A stretch of 64,000 nt of DNA from Amoebophrya sp. A120 (GCA_905178155.1 CAJINV010000003.1:5733985-5797984), one strand, 5' to 3'; positions 52,535-62,448 are shown, counted from the stretch's first letter. The notes: generated by a model not told the origin, from the letters alone. Translations and numbers: made by a program.

Positions 52535-55500
52535 ATGACAATCGAAACCGCCGTTGATGCCGGCTGGACGCTGCTGGCCGGCATGCTCGTGTTCTTCATG
52601 CAGGCAGGATTCACTCTTCTCGAATCCGGCTACGTGAAAGCGCGCAACATCCAGTCCATTTTGATGAAAAACGCCATTGACGCGTCGGTTGCGGGTATCG
52701 CGTGGTACCTGTTGGGGTACGGGCTCGCTTTCGGCGAAGATTCGTGGCACAAGGAGCACAAGGGCGGTTTTGCCGGAACGGACCACTTCGCGCCCGGGTC
52801 GGACGAGTTGACGGACGGCACGGGGAGCTACGTCGATTTTTTTTTTCAGTACACCTTCTGTGCCACCGCTGCGACGATTGTGTCCGGCGGCGTGGCGGAG
52901 CGTTGCAAACTGGAGGCCTTCGCGGTGGTGTCGTTCTTGCTGACTCTTGTCTACTATCCCCTGGTGGTGCACTGGACCTGGGGTGGCGGCTTCCTGACCC
53001 ATATCACACAGAAAAAAGCTGGCAGGTCATATTTGTAATGCAAAAATAGACTGACAAAAAAGCTTTATTTTGTATTGCATATCCTAAATAGCATGCTATG
53101 AGGCCGCCCATGACAGATTTTGCTGTGTATTTGTTTTTGCATTACTGCCAGCTTTTCTCTGTGGGATAACCCAGAACGGGTACTCGGACTTCGCGGGCAG
53201 TGGCGTCGTGCACATGTTCGGCGGTTTCGCGGCGCTGGCAGGTGCGATCGTGTGCGGTCCCCGGCACGGCCGGTTTACGCCGGGCGAGGAAGCCAACTTT
53301 GCCCCCTCGAACATGCTCTACATCTGCGTCGGCGCCTTCGTCCTGTGGTTCGGGTGGTACGGCTTCAACGCGGGCAGCACCCTCGGGCTTTCCGGCGGCA
53401 ACGACTTGCTCGCCGCCCGCGCGGCCACCAACACCGCGATCTCGGCCGCGTTCGGGTCCATTTCCAGCTTCCTCACCTCGTACATCAAGGACAAGAAGTT
53501 CAACGTCGCGGCGTTCGCGAACGGCATCCTCGGCGGCTTGGTCGGCATTACCGCCGGGTGCGCGGGTATGGACACTCATTTGGCCTGTGCAACGGGGATA
53601 TCAACTGTAAAAATGTCTGGGTCTGGAAGAATGTTGCAAGATTTGTCATGCATATTTCTCATGACCCATGATCTCTGTAATGCAGGGCCTAGCGTGACAG
53701 ATTCTGTGAGATCCCTATCATGCCTATTCTGCATGAGAAACTTCCTCGCAACTTGGTCAAAAGTGGACAGCTTTTGGCATTCATGCAAGACAGATTTTGG
53801 CACGATCCAGAATTAGCATTACAAGTTGCAATTTTCCAGACCCAGACATTTTTACATTTGATAGGGGATCATCTCCGGCCTGCTGGTGGAGTCGTCCTCC
53901 GTATTCCGTGTAAAATCGTCCCCACCCTGCTCCGCAGTAGAGATGTCATGCAAATCTGCAAGCCTGATCCTGAAATGTTTCTCATGCGCAGTGCCATGAG
54001 GACCATTTTCGAACGCTATTTTTATCTGGGAGTTTGTCATGCTGGAACAATGAGGATAAGGTCAATTTTTTGTGATGCGGTTGTAATAGCTAAACAGTAC
54101 CACGCTAGTACGAGCTGAATCTTGTCGTGCGCAGCGGCCAAAGCGTGTTGCTTTCTGTAGCGAAATCGCGATCTTGACCCTGGTGCGGGGACGTTTTCAC
54201 TCAGGATATTCCGAGCTGCTGAAGAAGTTGAAGATTGACGATCCCGTGGGCGCTTTCCCAGTCCACGGTGCCTGCGGCATCTGGGGCGTGATCGCCATCG
54301 GGTTGTTTGACATGGAGAAGGGGTGGTTATCAGAGAGAAATTAATTAGCTGGCAGGTGGTCATATTATCTGTGATGCCAAAATGACTGAATGATGCGCAA
54401 AGGTGGCTCTGCTCGTGCATACTATGGGCTTTCCCATCTACTTACTACTTCACGTATTATTTTTTTTTCCCGCCGCGTATTTCGTTTGTTGTTGTACAAA
54501 AAACATCACATCGCACGTGGTCGTGCCAGCTTTTTTCCGCGGGATGGTTGTGGTCCGGCAAGAAGACGTTTGACATCCTCCTCGGGCCAAACATCACCGG
54601 CATCATCACGATTGCCGTGTGGAGCTTTTCCACTTCTTTGGTCACCTTCTTGGCCTTGAAGTACGCCGGGCTGCTCTTGGTTTCGCCGGAAACCCAGACC
54701 GCGGGGCTCGACCTCGAGAAGTTCGCACTGGAACGCATCCCGAGCCGCAAATCGGAACGCGAAACCGGACTCGTTCCTGCTACCGGTGTGCTATGCATAG
54801 GAAATGTCCCGACGTCGTACTACAAATCGCACGATCATTTTGTCTGTGCCACCTGGTAAATCGCGTTTGTAGTCGTGTAACGCACTTAATAGATGATACA
54901 GTTACAGGAGTCATGGTCACGGAAGGACTTGAACACCTTTGGTGCAGCTTTGGGTCATAAGTACATCATGATACATGGTCATCTCGCACCATCGTCACGA
55001 GGGGATATTCAATTCGGCAGAGAACTGACTGCGACTAAATGCTTACGACATAATTTTTGCAATGCATACTTGGTGCCGGAAATTGAAATGCCGGAGAAAC
55101 CGATCACACCGGTGGTGGATTTGAAAGCTGCTGTCGAGTATCAAATGCAAATATGTCTGGGTCTGGAAAGAATGGAATTTGTGATGCTGCGTTTGGATTT
55201 ATATAAAATCTGTATTGCATGAGCAGCAACGGGAGCCCAGTTTTTGCTACGCGAGGAGGGCATTTGTCATGCGGGATAGGCATCAAGAAGGCCTCAAGAA
55301 ACCTGTGATGCTGGGGCAGACATCACAGACACCTTGGGTCATGCAAAGTGTGCACGACAAACCTCGTATCCTTCCAGACACAGACATATTTGCATCTGAT
55401 ATCGAGGACATCGTCGTTGAAGGGGAGGTGGTCGAAACTGTGGAGACTATCAAATGTAAAAATGTCTGGGTCTGGAAACTTGTGATGCTGGGTGGCGTCT

Positions 55501-55711
55501 CATGATGAGGCCACAAGTGCTGGCTCAGCATGACAAGTTTCTGAGCTTCTAGGTGTTGCCTATTCTGCATGACAAACTACATTTCTGCATCACTGAAAAA
55601 TAGGGCTCTTGGGCAACGTGCATGACAGATTTAAGAGTCATGCCAGACAAGCATGACAAACATGCATTCTTCCAGACCCAGACATTTTTACATTTGATAG
55701 AGACTGTCTAA
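52535..55711 (+). CDS. AMT: AMT-type ammonium transporter split by five introner elements
   Basis: Supported exons: 52535-53001, 53174-53598, 53869-53907, 54205-54328, 54550-about 54785, one ending at 55138, 55407-55447 and 55705-55711. Family landmarks: [107 protein letters not shown], then [20 protein letters not shown] and [20 protein letters not shown]. The pore histidines are present in VVHMFGG and [11 protein letters not shown] proteins conduct ammonium across the plasma or vacuolar membrane. Introners D1, A3, D2, A4 and A5 interrupt it; one GT-AG intron (53908-54204) has imperfect inverted ends. The junction between the fifth and sixth exons is unresolved. The C-terminal tail reads [23 protein letters not shown] and stops three codons after A5. 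Confidence 0.9.
53002..53168 (+). mobile_element. Introner element D1 (family D) in AMT
   Basis: A 167-bp insertion beginning TATCACACAGAAAAAAGC and ending with its inverted partner GCTTTTCTCTGTGGGATA. GCTGGCAG/CTGCCAGC continues the stem. The duplication is ACCCA (52997-53001 and 53169-53173). Excision gives ACC CA|G AAC GGG TAC, the expected AMT sequence before DFAG. No register ends in AG at all (TA-CA, AT-CC, CA-CC, CC-AC, CC-AA, AC-TA). The interior has CATGACAGATTTTGC as in family A. Confidence 0.88.
53599..53863 (+). mobile_element. Introner element A3 (family A) in AMT
   Basis: 265 bp from TATCAACTGTAAAAATG to its inverted end CATTTTTACATTTGATA, flanked by GGGGA (53594-53598 and 53864-53868). 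Excision gives ACG GGG A|TC ATC TCC, restoring TGIISGLLV. No GT-AG register exists. Internal GTGACAGATTCTGTG, CTGCATGAGAAAC and GCATTACAAGTTGC are collinear with A1 and A2. Confidence 0.88.
54329..54544 (+). mobile_element. Introner element D2 (family D-like) in AMT
   Basis: 216 bp between TGGTT direct repeats (54324-54328 and 54545-54549). Ends pair as AGCTGGCAGGTGGTCA on the left with CGTGGTCGTGCCAGCT on the right. The left tip TATC uses the last T of the duplication. Excision gives GGG TGG TT|G TGG TCC in frame (KGWLWSGKK). It shares the GCTGGCA core with D1 but has diverged elsewhere. There is no GT-AG register. Confidence 0.75.
55139..55401 (-). mobile_element. Introner element A4 (family A, inverted orientation) in AMT
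   Basis: 263 bp between TCGAG repeats (55134-55138 and 55402-55406), tips TATCAAATGCAAATATG and CATATTTGCATCTGATA. Its interior matches A1 only after reverse complementing: GCATCACAGGTTTCTTGAGG, TTGATGCCTATCCCGCATGA and CAAATGCCCTCCTCGCGTAG all read from the minus strand. Excision gives GTC GAG|GAC ATC in frame. The registers available are TA-AG and GT-GA; there is no GT-AG. Confidence 0.88.
55448..55699 (+). mobile_element. Introner element A5 (family A) at the AMT stop
   Basis: 252 bp between GAGAC repeats (55443-55447 and 55700-55704), tips TATCAAATGTAAAAATG and CATTTTTACATTTGATA. Excision gives GAG AC|T GTC TAA, ending the protein. The interior is mostly in the A1 orientation (CAGCATGACAAGTTTCTGAG, TCTGCATGACAAAC, GCATGACAGATTTAAG). 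The 41-bp exon 55407-55447 separates it from A4. Confidence 0.85.
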
Positions 55712-57838
55712 CTGCGATGGAGAAGTAGACAAATCGCATGCATGCTTGATGTGTTTCGCTAATGGCTCCCCCTTTCTATGGTCAAGATCGGAAAATCGCG
55801 AGTTACTTAAATGTGGGGTTTCATGGTACTTACATATTACAAAAATCGAGGGTGGGGAATATACTACAAATATACGTCAATCGTTTTTCGAATGAAAAAA
55901 TATCAATATGAATTATTCACAGGTCGAGACTGAGTTCTCAATTTTTTGGCTGAGCGTAATTATTTCTGTCCGACTCCGAATCGTTTTGAAAATATGATGA
56001 AAATGCGTGATCGAACATAGCAACCTCGTACATTAGGATCAAAGAATCCACCACCATGTGATTCTCCCAGACGGGATGGAATTGCACCCAGAAGTTTATT
56101 TGCGACCCTCTGTTGATTTACTGAATAGATATTTCGTTTGATGGAAACGAAAGCACGAAGATTATGAATGATAATTAATCAAGCGCCGCCACGAAATAAA
56201 AGTTTTATACGTTTACAAGGGGCAGTAGTGCAGGCACTACAGGTGAAGAACAGCAATTTTGTACTTCGTATCTCGTCGCGAAGATGGGCTGGGTCGAATC
56301 GAGCCTAACGACCTCTTCCTGGAGATACTGGAACCGATTACAATATTGCCTGTTACTATTTTCGTACCGGGCGCCAGTTTTGACTGAACTGAACCGGGTC
56401 CCAGTTTTGACTTTTTCGCCACTGTTAGTTTCCTTTTCATCCCTGCAGCCAAACCTTTCATTTTCGAGTGACGTGCTTTGAACATTTATGAGCTTTGTTG
56501 CTCGATCAGATCGCATTTCTTTTGTACCGAATCCGGGCTGTTATCAAGGTAATTATTATACTAGATAAGATTGCTGCGCGGGTCTTTGACGACAGCGGGG
56601 AAAGAATTTCTCTGTGTGCCAGAAGTTAGAGCTTATTTTCCTTACTTCTTGTCACGTGCGTTCAGTTTAACCGTTGACGTCTCAATAGTCACTCAATACT
56701 TTCAGGACAAGTTATTCTTTGTTTTTTTGACGCGTTTCGTTTGGAAACTCAACTCAAACAATCTAGAGAGCAAGTACTTGTGCTTACCGTTTCCGGTAAA
56801 AATTCTCCAACTGCCACTCCTCCTTGACGCTGCCACCTCTTTTTCTGCACTACGCTGTAGCTGCGGTGTACGGAGGATGGTTGCAGTGTCGGGGAGGAGG
56901 TGCCGTGCAAACTGTTACTTTTTCCAGTCCCTCTTTTTGACGCAGTGAGCGGGAAGACCAATTCAACGGGAGTGCTCTGTAAGCGACGGGCTGAAGAACG
57001 TCTGTGCAGTTACATCGGGAGTCCGCTCACTTGAATAACGTCGCAGTACTACATGCATTTCCATTTTCCCTCGAACAGTTACGAAGTCATTTTCCAGAAA
57101 ACGCCCTGTTTCGTGACGTGAAAGCATTGCTGCCAAATAAATATCTGGAGCTGCATAAAATGAAAACCGCACGTCTCTCACAGCCCGAAGTTGCTCTATA
57201 CGCGAAACATATTCTTCTAGCTTAGGGTGTCGGATTCAACACTTTGAACTAAGACAACGAAATGCTAGTGGCGCACTAATCAGATGGCATGAGGCAACGT
57301 GCTGGGTTTACTTTTATGCAAGGCGGAAACCAAGAAATAGAAATGCAAATGTATGCTTCACTATCACAACACAATTTGAATTTGTCAGTCGTGCACAGGA
57401 AGTTGGAGACAAGTACAGCGCACCATCCGAAAAAATATCCCATGCCAAAAGGATTGCTATCTGCAGTTTATGTTTACCTGCTATATCCGCTTGTGAAATG
57501 GAACCGGCAGAATGTTCAGGCGGGTCGTTATTTCAATTTTTTGCAGAAGCTATGTCGGAGAAGAGAACGAGAAATCGGTCTGTTCGGTACTCACTTTTGT
57601 TCAGTCTCGATGCACAGGTCCTTTATTGTTGTCAATGTCACTGACAGGTTCCTCAGTCATGTGTACGTATCTATGCAGCCCAATGCCGTCTCTACTAGTA
57701 GCACCCACATATTACTCACTACAAGTAGTCCGATTTTGGCTCACCTTCTCGGAATTCTATTACTTTACCTCTACCTGCTTTTGTGTACGCATCGATTTTG
57801 TTCATGATTCTAGAAAAAGAAATTCCTGAATTACATCC
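55712..57838. other. Large intergenic region, AT-rich, no gene seen
   Basis: About 2.1 kb, the longest gene-free stretch of the window. Open frames such as 57289-57807 have no family resemblance and AT-driven composition. A duplicated CCAGTTTTGACT unit occurs near 56378 and 56400. Confidence 0.5.
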
Positions 57839-60800
57839 ATGATGAATCACCAACCACAGTCTTTGCGAAACAGTGCTCGGGCCTCGCAGACCCAGCACAT
57901 TATCGAGCTCCACGTGGTGTTGTATCGGGGGCATGATTTGCGCACACGTGACCACCCTCCATTGGCGGATATCGCAGCAAAATTGAGGGTCACCATGTCA
58001 GAAGCAAAGTCTGCATTCCGTGGCATGTCATGTTGTTTCCGTGAGACAAAGCTTGCGTCCACGGCCTGGCGCACCTATTTTGTTATAGAAAAAAAACTTC
58101 TTCACCGACTTTCATGGTAAATTTCAAAGACAGACGTTGACAACAAGACCCGCGGTTTTACTGCGATTCGATCGGCTCTGCGAGGAGCGGGAAAACGCGG
58201 AGACGGTGTGTGCAGCAGTTATGTTGTCCCTGCCTTCGTGCGGGGATCTCCGGCCGCGGAAGCGAGGAGTACCGGGTTTGCTCCCCGGCCCCGATGTGCA
58301 GAACTTTTTCAAGCCGTCGCGCTGGGTCGGCTGAGAGAGACACTTCGTCGTCCTCCCTACTCCACCGATCTGGTCTGCCTTTTTGCGGCGGATGGGCAGC
58401 GGAACCTCCACGGCGGCGAAGGGGAGGCAGGCAGTGCGAGGGCGCAGCAGAGGACAGACGGAAGCTTGGCCCGGGCTCACGCAGAGGCGCTCCAGAATTT
58501 TTTGGGTCGCTTGAGTGAGCTGTGGCACGAAGGAGATCTTCATGGCTCAGGCATCTTCGAACCTGCGAGAGACGACGCAGCGGGCACAACGCAGCACAAG
58601 GAAAGGAGTCCAGCGGAGACAGCGGTACACTTTCAAGTCACGGTGTACGCAAGCTGGCGGTTCGAACCTGCATTGAGGCAGGAGGACCGCAGATTTCGAG
58701 AGGAGCTGTTGCGTCAACAAGCGTGTGCAGCTGATATGAACAAGGGAATTGTAAGCAGAGCGGCGGTTCTTGTTCGACATCGCATTGTGGACGTGAAGTT
58801 TTTCAATTCTAGCCTTCTTCGCGACCCCGAACAGATTCCGCTGGACCTCGGGGCATCTGAGAAAGGCGCGTGGCGCGGGCATTGGGGAACACTAATGCCT
58901 TTTCTCACATTATGCAGACAGAAATTTGGCCAGCCCCCGCGCCCGTCTGGCCGTCCCGACGTCGCCGCGTGTGGCCGCGTTGCCCACAGAGTATTTCTCA
59001 GATCGGAAGGACTCGCGAGTCTCTCCACGTTACGTGTCCCAGAAGACGTGGTAATGGAAAGAAGTTCCGAGGAGCGGAAACTGGTCCAGCCAACCCGCCT
59101 CAAGACAATGTCGCGCAGCAACTCTCCTTCGGTCACCGGGGATGGAACATCAAGTATGGTAATCCCGCCAATCGTCACGACCGAGACGGACGATTGTGAT
59201 GATGATGAAGTTCTTTTTCAGTCATTGCCGCCGTGGATGCGAAAGCTCGTCAAGTCTTGGAGTCAGCCAGAGTACGGGCTTGGAAAGTTACCGATGGACG
59301 AGGAGGAGGCGTACGAAGTGATGCGTTTGTTTGTGTTCGGAGCGAATTCAACAGCATCGGGACGTGATGCCTCCAGGCCCGAAGATGAACATCATCCGAG
59401 GAAAGCAGAGGGGAGGCCTCCGGTGGTAGCTCCGTCAGCGTCCGTAAAAAACGCCTTCGGCGGATTGGCCAACTATGAGGCGATGCGTTCTAGGATCGAC
59501 ATAGAGCTCGGGAGTAGCCGGCTGTCCGCGGCCTTCCGCCACGGGCTGCTCTCCCCGAACGCTTTGTATTGGCTCGTGGAAGACGCGAAGCATCTGAGTC
59601 GCGAGCAAAAAAAAACCTTTGCGCGTCGGCTGATCTGGCGGGATTTGGCCTATTTCCAGCTGCGCGCGTTCCCGCAGATGCACGACGTGGGCATATCCCT
59701 TGCAAATTTATATTGTCAGCTCCAGGGAAATGCCAAAAGTAAAGCATACAAGACGCAGACAATTTCGGTTCACTGAACTATTGACAGAAAAAATGCATCA
59801 AGACCTGAGCCACATCCTGCGAATTTATTGATGGCGCAAAGAACTACAAAATTGGTCCATAATCGCCAAAATTGCGCCGGCGGAAAAAATTCAGTACACC
59901 AATCTATAAACACATGAGATTTACTAGCGCGACGGAACAATCAAAGGCGCAACGTTGCAGAAGTTGAAATGATTAGAACGATACGCTGCAGCACAAGAAG
60001 CCAATGTGGTCTAGTGTGTGCAAGAATTGATAGAGGTCGTCAATCGACATAGCAAAACTTTGCGTAGGTTCATTGTGCCTGATCGGCTGACAGGTTTGGT
60101 TACAATAGGAAATCCGACCGCACTACGACCAGACGGAATGGGAGCGGCCCGAGCCGGGAGCGCGCAGGTCGTACGAGTTCGGGAAGACCGGGTTTCCGCT
60201 GGTGGATGCGGGGATGCGCGAGCTGCAGCGGACGGGGTGGATGCAGCAGAACGTGCGGATGGTGTGTGCCAGCTTTTTGACCGAGTACCTCGGGTGGGAC
60301 TGGCGGGTGGGACACCGGATCTTCCACGACTGTTTGGTGGACGCCGACCTTGCAATCAACGCCATGATGTGGCAGAACGCGGGGCGGAGTGGGATCGACC
60401 AGTGGAACTTCGTCCTGAATCCTTGCGAGGGGAAGTCGCGCGACCCAGCGGGCGTGTACGTGCGTCGCTGGTGTCCGGAGTTGCGCAGTGTTGCAAAGGC
60501 GCGACTATTCGACCCGCACCAGGTCGCGGCCACCACAAAGGGAGACACCGGTGCGAAGGATTCGGCGGGGAGAACGTGGGCCCGCGGTGGCGGAAATACT
60601 AGGGGGTCGCGGGGAAAACAGGAGAACCAGAGATATTCTCGAGGGCCGTTCTCGGCAGAAGTAGATAGCGAGGGTCCTGCGACTGCGCGCCAAGGACTGG
60701 AGTCGGTGTCAGTTAGCATGGAAGAGGTGGCGGGAAGCAGTGGCGGCGGGGCAGCAGGACCTGCAGCGAGAGATGGTTATCCGTGCCCCATCATCCGGGA

Positions 60801-61602
60801 TTTGCCCGCTGCGAGGGATCGGGTGCGAAGGCGGGTGTTGGCGGTGCGCCGCAAAAATTTACAGAACAATGACAGGTTGGCTGTGCGCACAAGCACGAAC
60901 CACCTGCCCCAAGACCAAGCACATGCCGCCCTTTTGTCCGCGATGCAACCGGTAAAAACCACTCCAAATGCCGGCAGCAAAATATCAGCAGAAAGCAAAA
61001 AACTGCATTCCGAGTATGTCTCGAACCTCAATAACAAATTGAAGTCGACATTGCGAGCGCGACGTGTTTCGGGTTCTGTTTTTGCGTCACGGCCTCCATC
61101 GCGAGCGGAGCTGCTTTCTTCACCAGACGAAAACTTGACATCCGAGGACGACAGTGATGCACCTTCATCCGAAGTAGAAGCTACTCCTTTGGCAACCGCC
61201 TCTACGCGGACTACGACTCTGCGCGCAAGCATCGCTACCAGCGACCGTTTGTCCTGTGCACCCACGAAATCCTGTAAGCCGGCCTCTGCATCAACAGTGA
61301 AGAAGAACCCAGCAAAAAAAGCAAAAACAGCATCCAAGTGCGTGCTCAAGTGCAAGTCTCAATGCGGTAAAACCTCCAAGAACCATAGTAAAGCCAGCAG
61401 GCCTGCGTCGTCAACTTCGGGAAAGCAAATTGGTTTTGTCGTACCGACCACGAAACCAAGCGGGATAGCAAAGAAGAGAGATTTGCCGCTCGTTCCAATT
61501 TGTATACCTGTAAGCACCCCGGGTGAGGCTCCTAAAGTCCCAAATTTTATGTCATCATCTGTGACTTTTTTTGATTTTTCAAATGAAAATTTACTCAGAT
61601 AA
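57839..61602 (+). CDS. Cryptochrome/photolyase-family flavoprotein with long basic tail
   Basis: An N-terminal exon from 57839 carries the opening photolyase strand (ELHVVLYRGHDLRTRDHPPL, followed by ADIAAKL). A large exon from about 58130 to 59686 continues with YVVPAFVRG, LRDPEQIPLDLG and MPFLTLCRQKFGQPPRP. Its FAD-domain helix is SRLSAAFRHGLLSPNALYWL, then FARRLIWRDLAYFQLRAFPQ. After a gtgggc...tag intron, exon 60109-61602 continues EIRPHYDQTEW, GFPLVDAGMRELQRTGWMQQ, ASFLTEYLGWDWRVGHRIFH and DADLAINAMMWQNAGRSGID, then QWNF. RDPAGVYVRRWCPEL ends the domain. The wording around QNAGRSGIDQWNF resembles plant/algal photolyase-like proteins. These bind FAD and act in DNA repair or blue-light signalling; which one cannot be told. 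About 290 Lys/Ser/Thr-rich residues follow, resembling signalling tails. The first junction (about 58000-58130) is unresolved. Confidence 0.85.
60823..60873 (+). repeat. 51-bp direct repeat, copy 1 (in cryptochrome tail)
   Basis: Identical over 51 bp to 62398-62448. Here it encodes VRRRVLAVRRKNLQNND within the tail of the cryptochrome-family gene. Spacing between copies is 1575 bp, and both are read in the same peptide frame. Confidence 0.95.
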
Positions 61603-62397
61603 CCTCTACTTTTCCTCTTCCGCCCGTGTGTTGTTCTTCCATGATCATGAGCACATTTTTGCCATGAGCGACGTATTTTCTTCCATGATCATGAGCACAT
61701 TTTTGCCATGAGCGTCGTATTTTCCTCCCTCCAAGAGTGATGAGAGTCTGGTGCTCTTTGAGTGAATATGTTTTTCTGCTGTATCCCTTCCTCGGTCTGG
61801 TGCTACTTGTCTATTTTTATTATTTATGATCCACATTTCGATCTTACGTAAGCTTTGCTCGATCCTCCTCGGTACACTCACATTTTCTCATGCTGTTCTC
61901 ATGCCTCGACACTTTTGAGAGATCTCGATATCGATCTTTTATTGCTATTTTGTATCGATCTCTTATGTACCCGGGTCGTTATTTTTTCGCATCTTTATCG
62001 ATCTTTATCGCCTTTGCATGTTCACATCGCATGTTCGTTTTTTCGACTTCGCTATCGTTCTATGAATTAGTTTCGTTCTATTTCGTATTTTTTCGATTTC
62101 GATATCGTTATCGCCCTCGTATCGGATTTCGGTTTTCTTTCTTCTATGTGATGGTTCTACATTTCGTGTCTTTCTTCTTTTCCCATGCACGTTGTTGTTG
62201 TGTTTCCGTAGCAGGTGAACCGGTACCCCTGTCCTCTTCGGAAATCTTTGACACTTCAACAAGCGAGCACTCCCAAATTTTGTTCTCATCCTGGTTGCTT
62301 CAAAGAGCAACGAGACAAAGTTCGGTGAGACGGCAGGGGCAGCAGTGCATTCCTATAATCGGTTTCCCATCTCAACGTCTAACTGGTTTCTGTTTTC
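61603..62397. other. Downstream spacer with tandem repeat and TATCGAT-rich DNA
   Basis: It contains a 44-bp tandem duplication at 61634-61721. From about 61915 to 62130 it is T-rich, with many TATCGATC/TTTCGAT-type strings. No gene was recognised. Confidence 0.6.
61634..61721. repeat. Two tandem copies of a 44-bp unit
   Basis: Units 61634-61677 and 61678-61721 (TTCTTCCATGATCATGAGCA...) differ at a single position (GACG versus GTCG). They lie just after the cryptochrome-family stop codon, so the pair may fall in its 3' UTR. Confidence 0.9.
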
Positions 62398-62448
62398 GTG
62401 CGAAGGCGGGTGTTGGCGGTGCGCCGCAAAAATTTACAGAACAATGAC
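62398..62448 (+). repeat. 51-bp direct repeat, copy 2
   Basis: A perfect copy of 60823-60873. It opens the frame 62398-62739 and is read in the same peptide frame as in the upstream gene. Confidence 0.95.

Noticed and set aside
57289-57807. 172-codon open frame upstream of the cryptochrome-family gene
   Set aside because: AT-driven composition, no recognisable domain, and a codon pattern unlike confident genes here.
58640-58690. GGTTCGAACCTGC as a possible tRNA T-loop
   Set aside because: It lies inside the cryptochrome-family coding exon and no acceptor, D- or anticodon arms can be paired around it.
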